Part shown: positions 9,129-18,338 of the stretch, one piece after another
Layout of the letters: every line of letters begins with the position of its first letter
How positions within the stretch are numbered: position 1 is the first letter of the stretch
NCBI GenBank assembly: GCA_945882415.1
Contig: CAMCWC010000020.1
Location: 1 to 44,084, forward strand
Direction: 5' to 3'
Source: Chthonomonas calidirosea
GTDB taxonomy: Bacteria > Armatimonadota > Fimbriimonadia > Fimbriimonadales > Fimbriimonadaceae
DNA: 44,084 bases
Notes under the pieces: model-generated
The model's input: only the letters and a program-made list of their open reading frames with translations
Told to the model about the DNA's origin: nothing
The model's database searches: none
Program-made: the position numbers and the translations under genes

Positions 9129-10607
9129 ATGCCCACGTTTAGAGAAGGCCTCAGCTTTGATGACATTTTGCTCATCCCAAAAAAGACCGAGGTGCTTCCT
9201 AGCGACGTAGACCTTTCCACCGAATTCCTCCCATCCATTAGGCTCCGAGTGCCTATCGTGTCTGCGCCAATGGATACGGTTACGGACGCCCGTCTAGCAA
9301 TTGCCATCGCACGAGAAGGCGGCGTTGGGGTCATTCATCGCAACATGACCATCGACCAGCAGACGGAGCAGGTCGACCGTGTGAAACGATCCGAAAGCGG
9401 CGTTATCACCAAGCCATTTAAGCTCGGGCCGGACGCCTCGATTCAGGATGCGGTGAACCTGATGGAGAGATTCCATATTTCCGGTGTCCCCATCATCGAC
9501 GAAGACGGAACGCTTGTCGGGATTCTGACCAACCGGGATATTCGATTTGAGACCGATTACACCGCGTCGATCCGATCTCGAATGACGAGTGAAGATTTGA
9601 TCACCGCGCCGGTAGGCACCGATCTCGCCGCCGCGCAGGAAATGCTTGCAAAGCACCGGATTGAGAAGCTTCCGCTGGTTGACGACAATTTCAAACTGCG
9701 CGGCCTCATCACGATCAAGGACATCCTGAAGGTTCAACGTCACCCGCTGGCTACGAAAGACCAAAAGGGGCGGCTTGTTGTTGGGGCGGCGATCGGTGCA
9801 CTGCGAGAGCCATTTGAGAGAGCCAAGGCTCTTCACGATGCAGGTGCGGACTTCATCGTCATCGACGCGGCGCACGGCCACTCGAAGGGGGTTATGGACT
9901 GCTTGAAGATGCTGAAGGACAAACTCCCTGACCTTAAAGTGGTGGCAGGAAACGTCGCCACGAAGGAGTCGGTCCGAGACCTGGTCGCTCTTGGTGCCGA
10001 TGCGCTCCGCGTCGGAATCGGCGCAGGTTCGATTTGTACAACGCGAGTTGTTGCCGGCGTTGGTGTGCCGCAGTTTTCGGCGGTGTTGGACTGCTGCGAA
10101 GCGGCGAACGAGCTTGGCATCCCAACGATCGCAGACGGCGGAATCCGATCGTCGGGCGACGTTGTCAAGAGCATGGCCGCCGGCGCCAGTTGCGTAATGA
10201 TGGGCAACATGTTCGCCGGAACCGAAGAAAGCCCCGGCGAGATCGAAATTTATCGAAACCGCGCATACAAGGTTTATCGAGGCATGGGGTCTGTCGGCGC
10301 GATGCGGCAGGGAAGCAGCGACCGATACATGCAGGTCAAAGAGAAAGGCGGCGTCCTCGTACCTGAAGGTGTCGAAGGACGAGTGCCATTCAAAGGTTCG
10401 CTTGCCGACACGATGAATCAGCTGATCGGAGGTCTTCGCTCTGGGATGGGCTACGTGGGAGCGAGCACGTTGAGTGAACTTCGAGAGAACGCCGAGTTCC
10501 TGAAAATCACTAATGCTGGACTTCGAGAGAGTCATCCGCACGACGTGATGATCACGAAGGAGCCACCCAACTACAGCTCTCCGTACGCCGACAGCGACAA
10601 CGACTGA
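9129..10607 (+). CDS. guaB: IMP dehydrogenase
   Basis: IMP dehydrogenase oxidises IMP to XMP with NAD+, the committed step of GMP synthesis. The 492-residue product has the N-terminal TIM-barrel start [16 protein letters not shown], a tandem CBS (Bateman) insert at about residues 95-205, and the catalytic loop [11 protein letters not shown] with Cys303. Most bacterial enzymes have GIGPGSICTTR; Ala replaces Pro here. The phosphate-binding [13 protein letters not shown], the [12 protein letters not shown] segment and the [10 protein letters not shown] flap region follow. The ATG is preceded by CATAAT rather than a ribosome-binding site. A T-run follows the stop but no clear stem. The protein is cytoplasmic and tetrameric or octameric by family knowledge. 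Confidence 0.98.
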   Translation: MPTFREGLSFDDILLIPKKTEVLPSDVDLSTEFLPSIRLRVPIVSAPMDTVTDARLAIAIAREGGVGVIHRNMTIDQQTEQVDRVKRSESGVITKPFKLGPDASIQDAVNLMERFHISGVPIIDEDGTLVGILTNRDIRFETDYTASIRSRMTSEDLITAPVGTDLAAAQEMLAKHRIEKLPLVDDNFKLRGLITIKDILKVQRHPLATKDQKGRLVVGAAIGALREPFERAKALHDAGADFIVIDAAHGHSKGVMDCLKMLKDKLPDLKVVAGNVATKESVRDLVALGADALRVGIGAGSICTTRVVAGVGVPQFSAVLDCCEAANELGIPTIADGGIRSSGDVVKSMAAGASCVMMGNMFAGTEESPGEIEIYRNRAYKVYRGMGSVGAMRQGSSDRYMQVKEKGGVLVPEGVEGRVPFKGSLADTMNQLIGGLRSGMGYVGASTLSELRENAEFLKITNAGLRESHPHDVMITKEPPNYSSPYADSDND

Positions 10608-10658
10608 TTTTTTTCTCGGCTTCCGGCCAAACTAAGGGCTCGTTCAGGAGCAACAACG

Positions 10659-11819
10659 ATGTCGGGAAAGAAAACAGTCAACGTCGGTTTAATCGGTTAT
10701 CAGTTCATGGGGAAGGCGCACTCAAACGCCTACCGACAGGTCAATAACTTCTTCCCAGATTTGCCGGTGGAGGTTCATATGCACACGATCTGCGGCCGAA
10801 ATGAGGCCAAGGTCAAGGAAGCCGCCCACCAGTACGGCTGGAAGCACGTCGAAACCGATTGGCGAAAAGTCATCGCGAACCCGGATATCGATGTGATCGA
10901 TATCTCGACCCCGGGGAATTTGCACGCCGAAATCGCAATCGCGGCGGCAGCCGCCGGAAAGGCCGTTTTCTGCGAAAAGCCGATTGGCAACACCTTGCCA
11001 GAGGCAAAGGCGATGCTGGAAGCCGTGATGGAGCACACCGTTCCTCACGCCGTCTTCCACAACTACCGGAAGGCGCCCGCCGTCGGCCTCGCTAAGCAGA
11101 TGATCGAAGCAGGAGAGCTCGGCACGATTTATCACTGGCGCGCGACCTACCTGCAGGACTGGATTGCAGATCCAAACTTCCCGCTGGTCTGGCGGTTGCA
11201 GAAAGAGATCGCCGGTAGCGGAACGCACGGCGACATCAACGCGCACATCATCGACATGGCTCGACACTTGGTCGGCGAGATCGACGAGGTTTGCGGCTTG
11301 TTGCACACGTTCGTGAAGCAGCGACCGATCGCGGGCGAAATCGATGCCTCCCTCGGCGCGAAGGCTACGGCGGAGATGGGAGACGTTACCGTGGATGATG
11401 CGGCGATGTTCTTGGCCAAGTTTAAGAACGGCGCTCTCGGCACCTTCGAGGCTAGTCGCTTTGCGGTGGGTCGAAAGAACTATCACCGATGGGAGATAAA
11501 TGGCTCCAAGGGCTCGATTGTTTTCAACCTCGAGCGCATGAACGAACTGGAGTATTACAACGAAGGCGCAGCCGATGGACGTAAGGGCTTTACCGTCATC
11601 CAAGCGACCGAAAGCGTTCACCCATGGGCAGGACAGTACTGGCCAGTCGCCCACATTCTCGGTTACGAGCACACATTTGTGAACCTGCTGGCGGATGCTT
11701 TCGCGGCGATGGCCGATGGTCGCCCGATCAGTCCGAACTTTGTGGATGGCTACGAAAACCAGCGCGTTTTGGATGCGGTAGAGCGATCCAGCGAGACTCG
11801 CTCCTGGGTTCAACTCTAA
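10659..11819 (+). CDS. Gfo/Idh/MocA-family NAD(P)-dependent oxidoreductase
   Basis: The 386-residue product has an N-terminal Rossmann fold beginning VNVGLIGYQFMGKAHSNAYR, the family EKP motif in VFCEKPIGNTL (around residue 107) with the conserved lysine, and a C-terminal dimerisation and substrate domain with GSGTHGDINAHIIDMARHL in which Asp and His probably act in catalysis. Such enzymes oxidise or reduce sugars and inositols; the exact substrate cannot be read from sequence. CAGGAG precedes the ATG at suitable spacing. It stands alone between guaB and a hairpin at 11843-11875. Members of this family are heavily expanded in Armatimonadota and Planctomycetes. Confidence 0.93.
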   Translation: MSGKKTVNVGLIGYQFMGKAHSNAYRQVNNFFPDLPVEVHMHTICGRNEAKVKEAAHQYGWKHVETDWRKVIANPDIDVIDISTPGNLHAEIAIAAAAAGKAVFCEKPIGNTLPEAKAMLEAVMEHTVPHAVFHNYRKAPAVGLAKQMIEAGELGTIYHWRATYLQDWIADPNFPLVWRLQKEIAGSGTHGDINAHIIDMARHLVGEIDEVCGLLHTFVKQRPIAGEIDASLGAKATAEMGDVTVDDAAMFLAKFKNGALGTFEASRFAVGRKNYHRWEINGSKGSIVFNLERMNELEYYNEGAADGRKGFTVIQATESVHPWAGQYWPVAHILGYEHTFVNLLADAFAAMADGRPISPNFVDGYENQRVLDAVERSSETRSWVQL

Positions 11820-11842
11820 AGAAATTCCATAAAACATCACAC

Positions 11843-11875
11843 TTCCGGGCCGGGTTGTGAAACTTGGCCCGGGAA
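11843..11875 (+). terminator. Probable terminator of the oxidoreductase gene
   Basis: TTCCGGGCC pairs with GGCCCGGGAA (one bulged G) around a 14-nt loop, 23 bp after the stop codon. No immediate T-run follows, so efficiency is uncertain. Confidence 0.5.
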
Positions 11876-11917
11876 TGCACGTCATTTCTTTCGGGGAATC
11901 GCTCTTTTAGGGAATTA

Positions 11918-11936
11918 ATGGCTCAGGAAGAGCCAT
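11918..11936 (+). other. Small leader hairpin
   Basis: ATGGCTC and GAGCCAT form a 7-bp stem with loop AGGAA, 28 bp before the start of the large secreted-protein gene. The loop resembles a Shine-Dalgarno but is too far from the ATG to be used. Possible regulatory role; I recognise no known riboswitch. Confidence 0.3.
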
Positions 11937-11964
11937 ACTAAGACTGGGTGGATTGCATCTAAAA

Positions 11965-14900
11965 ATGAGAGGAGCACGGCGAAAGCAGACATGGACGAGT
12001 TTGCTTGCCTTCGCAACCGTATCGGTTGCATTTGGGCAAGCGCCGCAAGTCGTGCCTGATGCTCCTAAAGTTGCCCTCGGCGGAACGCCTACCGTTGATT
12101 ACGTTTCGGTCCAAGCTTCCACTCCCGGATGCCCTCTTCGCTACAGCAACATCATCGCCGGGTCCGAAAGGATCGACCTTAATGGCCGCAATCTGAAAGC
12201 ATCTGAGGATTACGCCATCGACTACGAGTCGGGCGTTATTTACCTGAAGGTTGCAGCGAAGGCAGGAAGCGTTCTGACCGTCGCTTACCGCTACAACGAA
12301 AAGGCAGACCCTAACGCGCCAAAGGCGGTTAAGGGGCTTGCTGGATTCAAGTTTGATCTCGTCCCGGGTGGCCTAAGCTTCATGACCGGTCTCGGCGTTG
12401 CCGAGCGAGCCGGCGACGGAAGCGTGCTCATGGGCAACACCTTTGGCTTGAACAACGCGTTCAAGTTGAACGGTGGCGGAAAGCTCAGCGGCGTCTTTAT
12501 GATGGGCGAGCGCTCCCAGTCCGGCAACCGAGCCGGCATGAACATGCGCGGTGACACCGGTGGCAACTCTCTCACCGATACTGGCAAGTCGCAACTCATC
12601 CTTCAGAACCTGTCGACCAAGGCGCTCGGCGGCAACGTCTCGTTGGACTACCAAGACGTCAGCAAGAACTTCACTTCATTCTCGGCCCTTGGAGATTCTG
12701 GGCTTGATGATGCGGCGATCAACCGACTGCGATCCGAACGCGGGTTGACCCGAATCGGCTTCAACGCAAACGGACTCAAGATGGGTTCGGCTTCGGTCAG
12801 CTCGTCTTTCCGAAAGGTGTCGGACGAAGCGGGAACGATTGACTGGAGAAGCTACGGAGTCGCCCAGGGCGGATTTAAAGCCAACTTCAGCAGCCAGTAC
12901 GTTGAGTCCGGATTTGCACGATTTAAGGACATTGCCGAGCAAGACCGCGAGCAACTCATGCGCGAGCGGGGGATTCGACGCGAGAATTGGGCAAGTGAGT
13001 TCGCCAGCAAGACGAACAAGATTAGCTACGTCTCCTCGCGCATTGAGGACGTTGGGCAAAGCAAGGCGATCGATCGCAGCGAGTTGAGCCTTTCTTCGGC
13101 GCTCGGGAAGCTGAGCTTCGGCAGCCAAAACGTTTCGAGTGCTTTTGGCCGCATGGATAGCTTGCTTGGCCAAGAGAAGGCAACCTATGGACTTGAAGCG
13201 GGGCTAAGTCGGCAGTGGACGAGTCTTAACACCTCGCTCTTCGGTAAAGCAACAGAATTCTCGTTTGATTCGAGATCTCTGTCCTCTAATGCGGGTGCGT
13301 TCAATTCTAAGAACATCGCATTGAAGACGAAAACTTGGAGCATTGAATCCGTTGGTCGAAGCGCAGATAAAGGCTTTGCCGGCTTCAATGGGATGAACGA
13401 CGCCGAGAAGGATCAGAACATTGTTCAGATCGCTCGGATGTACGGTCCGGGTTCTGCGCCGCGTCCCGAAGATCGACACTACTTTGGCCAAAGCGCTGGC
13501 GTCGATCGTAACTTTACGTCGCTCACCGCTCAACCCTTCAAAGGATGGAACCTCAACTTCTCGGAGCTCAAGCTCACGGGACAGACCGATGGTGGCTCCG
13601 TTCAATCAATGAGCGTCAATCGAGACAAGTTTGAAGCAACTTATCGGCGCCAGCAGCTTGGAGACCGATTTAGCGAACTGAATTCCTTGATGAGCTTCGA
13701 GAAGATGAAGCTTGGAAACGTTGCTGGACTTGACCGAAGTGACTTCGGGCTCAAGATGTCGCTTGGCGGCCACAAGAACTTTGCCTTCTCGCGAACTACC
13801 GCGGGCGTGGCACAGAACGGCTTCGACCGAACTTCTGGCGAGTTCAAAGATAAGAAAATCGAAGTCAAGTTCAACGCCCGTGAAGTGGACTCGAGCCTGC
13901 AATCTTTCAACGGCTTGGTTGATTCCGAGAAAGACCTGCTGATGTCTCTGCAGGGCTATCGGCAGCGCGATGCCTCGCTGAAGTGGCAGATCATGCCGAA
14001 CTTCAACATTGAAGCTTTTGGCTACGACGCGGCGAGCGAAGCGCTAAACGTTGATGAACGGATTCGCACGTACAATCTTGCTTGGTCTCCGCTGAGCAAG
14101 ACGCAGGTTAACTACACCCGAAACGAGCGGTCTAGAGGCACTTCGGCCTCGACCCTGTTTGCGGAAGTGGTTGAGCGTATCTCCTTGAGCCGAGACTTCG
14201 GCAAGCTGGGGCAGATCGCGTTCCTGGACGAAAAGATTGATTTCGATGGTTCAGAAACGAAGGCGCTGGACTCGCGCAAGCAGTACATCGCTTGGCAGAC
14301 AAAGCTGAACCAGAAGACAGATTTGCGAACCGCTCAAACCAACACGGATTTCCAAGACGGAACTTCGGAAAAGGTGAGCGAGAACACGGTGTCGACGAGC
14401 GTTTCGAAAACCCTTAGCTTGAGCGTCACCGATGTTAACGTGGATCGCGAAGGCGACGAGCGCGACGAGCGCCGACGTAACTACGGCTTCTGGTGGGATC
14501 TTGGAAAAGGTCTGCGCATTAGCTATGGTTACGCTCGACAGTTGGTTGGCGAGAACGTTGGACAGCTTTCCTCAACCGTTGCAATTGGCAACACCAACGG
14601 AAACATGAATCCGGACCAGATTGGTCAGGTGCAGGGCAGCGAGTTGCAAGGCGTGCGAGTTGGCGGCGGATACGGCGTTAACCAATGGGACCAGAACGCG
14701 CGAACTCAGGCGTTCTCGAACTTTAGCCTTGCGACCGCAAAGCCGGTTCAAATGGGCATGTTCAAGGAAGTCTCGTTCCGATTCGGAATGGACCAGGCCT
14801 CGGACTACTCAACCTTCTTGCGTGAGAACCGATTGGTCAGCTTGGATGGCAAACTCGGGTCCAACAAACTGGGCTATCAGTACGTGAGCCAAATGCACAC

Positions 14901-15495
14901 GTCTGGAACGCGAGGCATCGATCGAATCTTCCGACTTGATACCGACATGTCGGACAAGCGAATGCTCACCGCGTCGGTCTTCTACAAGGTTCGAACCTTG
15001 CCTTGGAACGACCAGATCATGGTTCGCAACTTCAACTTTGCGGTTCGACCGGCTAAGGCTCTCGAACTGGTGCATCGCATCGAAACGAATCCAGAAATCG
15101 CTCGTGCCGATGTTTTCCTCGGCTCCTTGCCGCAGGCTTCGCGAAGCAACAAGTGGGAGCTGAACTGGAAGCGCTCGAGCGCAATGACGGTTGGTGCGAA
15201 CTGGCAAGAGTTGGTGAACGATCAGAACGGCGCCACGGCTCGGACGGCAGGCGTCTCGTTGGCCCTGTTCGAGAACTCGGGCAGCCCGCTCCGATTGTTC
15301 TACGGACTTGAACAGGCCGATGGAAACGTGCTTCGAAGCACGAAGAATCGCTATAGCGTTCAGTTCGACCAAAGGGCCGGGCCAAACCAGTCGCTCAGTT
15401 TCTTCTTGGGCAACTTGAGCTACCAGCACCGAATCGATAACGGCTTTGACCGAAACAACTGGTCGATGCGAATGAACTACCAGCTACGATTCTAG
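11965..15495 (+). CDS. Giant secreted repeat protein, probable outer-membrane beta-barrel
   Basis: The product has 1,176 residues and I do not recognise a named family. The N-terminus (MRGARRKQTW, a hydrophobic stretch, then AFGQA) is a signal peptide. A first domain contains GSERIDLNGRNLKASEDY and IDYESGVIYL, a small beta-domain seen at the front of several bacterial envelope proteins. The rest is rich in alternating polar/hydrophobic strands, with aromatic residues and turns, and ends MRMNYQLRF, a terminal phenylalanine typical of outer-membrane barrels. Between nucleotides 12660 and 13990 a motif of the form F-x2-F-x2-L-x3-E-K-x2-L-x4-G-x2-R recurs six times. The ATG at 11965 is preferred to the TTG at 11953. 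Outer-membrane location is inference from composition and terminus. Confidence 0.8.
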   Translation: MRGARRKQTWTSLLAFATVSVAFGQAPQVVPDAPKVALGGTPTVDYVSVQASTPGCPLRYSNIIAGSERIDLNGRNLKASEDYAIDYESGVIYLKVAAKAGSVLTVAYRYNEKADPNAPKAVKGLAGFKFDLVPGGLSFMTGLGVAERAGDGSVLMGNTFGLNNAFKLNGGGKLSGVFMMGERSQSGNRAGMNMRGDTGGNSLTDTGKSQLILQNLSTKALGGNVSLDYQDVSKNFTSFSALGDSGLDDAAINRLRSERGLTRIGFNANGLKMGSASVSSSFRKVSDEAGTIDWRSYGVAQGGFKANFSSQYVESGFARFKDIAEQDREQLMRERGIRRENWASEFASKTNKISYVSSRIEDVGQSKAIDRSELSLSSALGKLSFGSQNVSSAFGRMDSLLGQEKATYGLEAGLSRQWTSLNTSLFGKATEFSFDSRSLSSNAGAFNSKNIALKTKTWSIESVGRSADKGFAGFNGMNDAEKDQNIVQIARMYGPGSAPRPEDRHYFGQSAGVDRNFTSLTAQPFKGWNLNFSELKLTGQTDGGSVQSMSVNRDKFEATYRRQQLGDRFSELNSLMSFEKMKLGNVAGLDRSDFGLKMSLGGHKNFAFSRTTAGVAQNGFDRTSGEFKDKKIEVKFNAREVDSSLQSFNGLVDSEKDLLMSLQGYRQRDASLKWQIMPNFNIEAFGYDAASEALNVDERIRTYNLAWSPLSKTQVNYTRNERSRGTSASTLFAEVVERISLSRDFGKLGQIAFLDEKIDFDGSETKALDSRKQYIAWQTKLNQKTDLRTAQTNTDFQDGTSEKVSENTVSTSVSKTLSLSVTDVNVDREGDERDERRRNYGFWWDLGKGLRISYGYARQLVGENVGQLSSTVAIGNTNGNMNPDQIGQVQGSELQGVRVGGGYGVNQWDQNARTQAFSNFSLATAKPVQMGMFKEVSFRFGMDQASDYSTFLRENRLVSLDGKLGSNKLGYQYVSQMHTSGTRGIDRIFRLDTDMSDKRMLTASVFYKVRTLPWNDQIMVRNFNFAVRPAKALELVHRIETNPEIARADVFLGSLPQASRSNKWELNWKRSSAMTVGANWQELVNDQNGATARTAGVSLALFENSGSPLRLFYGLEQADGNVLRSTKNRYSVQFDQRAGPNQSLSFFLGNLSYQHRIDNGFDRNNWSMRMNYQLRF

Positions 15496-15521
15496 TCGCC
15501 TCAATTGGGTAGAACGCGTTG

Positions 15522-16415
15522 ATGCCCAACACTTCCTTCCCTGGTCAAGACGACGCCATCTGGATTCCAAGCGGACGCGCGACCCTTGCTGTTCCTCAAG
15601 CTTTCGGACCAAGAATCCTTTGGTTTGGTGTGGCGGATGGAACCAACCTGCTGTACCTGGCCGACGAATCTAAGCTTCAGCTTGGCGGCGAGGGTTACCG
15701 ATTCTATGGCGGCCACCGGTTGTGGATTGCACCAGAAAGCCCGGCGCGCAGTATGCAGCCCGACAACGATCCGGTAACGGTGACTGAAGTCGCTGGTGCG
15801 TTCACATTCCGCAGTAACGTTGATCAATTCGGGGTGCAAAAGTCGCTCGAAATCATGCCGTTGGGTGCGGAGTCGTACTCGGTGGTTCACACGGTGACGA
15901 ACCACTCGGCTTACGATTTAGAACTAGCGGCCTGGGCACTTACGATGATGAAGTCCGGAACAACGGTTCACTTTCCGCAACCAGAATTCGAGCGGCACGT
16001 GGATCGGCTAACGCCCAATCGTCCGCTGGTCACATGGGGTTATACAAAGATTGGAGACCCAAGATGGACCTGGGGAGATGAGCTTGCGTCGTTGCGTCAA
16101 GATTCCACGCTCGGGCCAGTAAAAATCGGTACGTTCCTGATTCAGGGCTACGCCGCGGCAGAAAGCGACGGGCACTTGCTGGTCAAGAAATTTAGTGTTT
16201 CGCCAGGCGAGGCTCACACCGATATGGGTTGCAACTTCGAGACCTTCACAAACGAGGACATGATTGAAATCGAGACCCTAAGTCCGCTCGTGAAACTCGC
16301 GCCAGGTGAGGCGCTCGTTCATGTGGAGACGTGGCGGCTGTACATCGACACCACGCTATCCGGCACAGACGCCGAGCGTGCGAAGCAGCTTGCCGAACTT
16401 GCGGCGGCTATTTAA
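15522..16415 (+). CDS. DUF4380-like / aldose-mutarotase-like protein
   Basis: The 297-residue product is a soluble all-beta protein without a signal peptide. GGHRLWIAPE, TVTNHSAYDLELAAWALTMM and TWGDELASL are features I associate with DUF4380-type, galactose-mutarotase-like beta-sandwich proteins; these bind or epimerise carbohydrates, but no catalytic residues can be identified with certainty. It starts 26 bp after the giant secreted protein and is probably cotranscribed. Its last 8 bp overlap the end of the convergent pseudopilin-like gene. The family assignment is moderate, the gene itself is clear from its length and codon use. Confidence 0.75.
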   Translation: MPNTSFPGQDDAIWIPSGRATLAVPQAFGPRILWFGVADGTNLLYLADESKLQLGGEGYRFYGGHRLWIAPESPARSMQPDNDPVTVTEVAGAFTFRSNVDQFGVQKSLEIMPLGAESYSVVHTVTNHSAYDLELAAWALTMMKSGTTVHFPQPEFERHVDRLTPNRPLVTWGYTKIGDPRWTWGDELASLRQDSTLGPVKIGTFLIQGYAAAESDGHLLVKKFSVSPGEAHTDMGCNFETFTNEDMIEIETLSPLVKLAPGEALVHVETWRLYIDTTLSGTDAERAKQLAELAAAI

Positions 16416-17244
16416 CGAGGGTTCGGGCCGGAACAGTCCAGCGGCCAAGGGGAGTCCCGTCGCGGTTCAAGCGAACGACGGCTTCCTTTGGCTTGAGGAT
16501 CACGAGCTCGCCGGTTGCAGTCAGGGCGTGGATGCCCTCGTTGTGACGGCCAATCGCACCGTCGAACACGCCGGTGCTGGACTTCCGGAAGGCAAGACGG
16601 GTTACCGCCTTTGTCTTCTTGTTCGGGAAGAAGTTATCGTTGTCGAATCCAATGACGACACCATCGGGAATGGCTTCACCGGATTCAGATTTGAATGGCA
16701 GTGGGTCATACGAATCGCTGGCTCCGGCAGAAGAGGTCTCGGCGATGATAATCGTTGTGTCTGGCGATTCGATGTTGAAGATCTTCTCCGCAGAGTAGGG
16801 AAGATACATGCCGTATGAGGCTTTGATCGTCTTTTTCGAATCGAGTGGATCTTCAACCGTGATGATTTCATCAGGATGCGCGGATGGGCAGACAAAGCTG
16901 GCACGCGTGTTCATGTAGGGTGCCAAGTCGGAATGCCAACTATAGATCAGGCCACTCTCACCGAGGCTAGGCGTTCCGTCGCCGTTGGCGCGAAAGGCTG
17001 GCGGAAGGCCGTCATCGTGGTCCTTAGCGTATAAGCCGAGGGCCGTGAACATTGCCTTGAAGTTTCCGACGCATTGTGCCTTTTCGCTTTTCTCTTTTCC
17101 GATTTGATAGATGGGATAGAGTGCAACTGCTAATACGGCGAGGCCAATGAGGATAATGCGCCAGTCCTTAACGGACATGTACTGACTACGGGCGGCAGCA
17201 TCATCTTCTGTCGCTTGGGGATCAAATGCGGAATTCTCGCTCAT
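16408..17244 (-). CDS. Pseudopilin-like (DUF1559/H-X9-DG-type) membrane protein
   Basis: A 278-residue protein with a cytoplasmic N-terminal tail of about 25 residues, a transmembrane helix (about 28-47) and an exported domain. KAQCVGNFKAMFTALGLYAKDHDD after the helix (cited in part) matches the start of DUF1559-type pseudopilins, and RHNEGIHALTATGE near the end corresponds to their H-X9-DG motif with TG replacing DG. It lacks a prepilin peptidase site: no FTLIE follows the leader, so it would stay membrane-anchored. The ATG overlaps the stop of the LCP gene as ATGA, indicating translational coupling. A role with the LCP protein at the cell envelope is inference. Confidence 0.8.
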   Translation of the reverse strand: MSENSAFDPQATEDDAAARSQYMSVKDWRIILIGLAVLAVALYPIYQIGKEKSEKAQCVGNFKAMFTALGLYAKDHDDGLPPAFRANGDGTPSLGESGLIYSWHSDLAPYMNTRASFVCPSAHPDEIITVEDPLDSKKTIKASYGMYLPYSAEKIFNIESPDTTIIIAETSSAGASDSYDPLPFKSESGEAIPDGVVIGFDNDNFFPNKKTKAVTRLAFRKSSTGVFDGAIGRHNEGIHALTATGELVILKPKEAVVRLNRDGTPLGRWTVPARTLVK

Positions 17245-18290
17245 TGTCGGCTCACCTTTGGTGGAGGTAGTAAGTTGAACTCTACGAGCTTCGCAGAAAG
17301 TTCCCGTTCGTTAACCAATAAATTTGTGCCGCGACCGGGTCTAACCGGCACCTGACCCATTTTGATCGTTTCCGGCTTTACTCCCCGGGCGAAGTAGGCA
17401 ACGCTGGCGATCTGATCCTCTGAGAGAGAATTTCCGAGCACCTCTACCGCCTTGTCCATGACCTGAGGGAGGCGCAACGGATCGCGCATGATTGAGTTCT
17501 TGAACGAGACCAAAAACTGCTTCTGACGATTCTGCCGTTCAAAGTCACTGTCCCCGCCGCCGGAGTTGCCTTTGCGGAAGCGCACGTACATGAGGCTGTC
17601 ATAACCGTTCAACACATGCCGGCCGGGTGCTAAGTGGATGTGGACATTCCCAGCGTTGTCGTCGTAATCCATCTTCTTGTCAACGGTGATTGGGACCCCG
17701 CCAACAATGTCCACCATCTCTTGAAAAGCTTGATAGTTGAGCACGATTGTTTTGTCGATCTTTACCCCTTTCAAAACGTGCTCAACCGCGTTTCGCATGT
17801 GCTTCGGTCCGTCCTCGGCACCGTTAACGCGGTAGTAGGCGTTGATTTTTCTTGCTCGGTAGCCAGGTACTTGGGTGTACACATCCCGGGGAATGCTGAT
17901 TCCAGTGATCGTGTTATCCCGGAAGTTCAGGCGGGCGACTAAAATCATGTCCGCGCGAGCAGAACCTTTTATAACCGTTCCTGGTTTGCTCACAAAGCCA
18001 TCGTCGGTAAACCGTTCGACTCCGCCCCATTTTCGATCTTCATCGGTGCCAAGTACCAGCATGGTGATACCGTCTTGGTCGTTAAAGACTTCCTTTGCTG
18101 GTTTAGGCTGAAACGCTTGCGCGGCAAGCGCGCGAAACATGCGGCTCTTCATGGCCCAGCCGGCAATCGTTCCGACGCTTAGGACAACCGCCAGGAAGAG
18201 AACGTAACCAAAAACGCCGAGGGCCTTTTTCCAAGCTGGCTTTTCGTTGCCCGATTTCCGGTTGACGGTTTTTGATGGACGCTTCTTCAA
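17241..18290 (-). CDS. LytR-CpsA-Psr (LCP) family protein
   Basis: LCP proteins transfer undecaprenyl-linked glycopolymers onto peptidoglycan or other acceptors. The 349-residue product has a basic cytoplasmic tail, one transmembrane helix (about residues 27-48) and an exported LCP domain with LVLGTDEDR, SARADMILVARLN, ITGISIPRDVYTQVPGY, KINAYYRVNG and YVRFRKGNSGGGDSDFERQNRQK (cited for its Asp and Arg residues), covering the pyrophosphate-binding arginines and acidic residues. It begins with TTG; a CATAAT is 12 nt upstream. The neighbouring wecA, wecB and uppP homologues supply exactly the lipid-linked sugars such a protein would use. Coupled to the downstream pseudopilin-like gene by ATGA. 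Confidence 0.94.
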   Translation of the reverse strand: MKKRPSKTVNRKSGNEKPAWKKALGVFGYVLFLAVVLSVGTIAGWAMKSRMFRALAAQAFQPKPAKEVFNDQDGITMLVLGTDEDRKWGGVERFTDDGFVSKPGTVIKGSARADMILVARLNFRDNTITGISIPRDVYTQVPGYRARKINAYYRVNGAEDGPKHMRNAVEHVLKGVKIDKTIVLNYQAFQEMVDIVGGVPITVDKKMDYDDNAGNVHIHLAPGRHVLNGYDSLMYVRFRKGNSGGGDSDFERQNRQKQFLVSFKNSIMRDPLRLPQVMDKAVEVLGNSLSEDQIASVAYFARGVKPETIKMGQVPVRPGRGTNLLVNERELSAKLVEFNLLPPPKVSRQ

Positions 18291-18338
18291 AATTGGCTCT
18301 TCATTATGACTAACTGAGTTTCGAGTTCAAAAGTGCCG

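Noticed and set aside
9294-10541. Long open frame (415 codons) on the minus strand
   Set aside because: Entirely antisense to guaB, whose product is unmistakable; the antisense translation is Arg/His-rich and has no domain pattern.
10722-11885. Open frame of 387 codons on the minus strand
   Set aside because: Antisense to the Gfo/Idh/MocA gene; composition typical of a shadow frame in GC-rich DNA.
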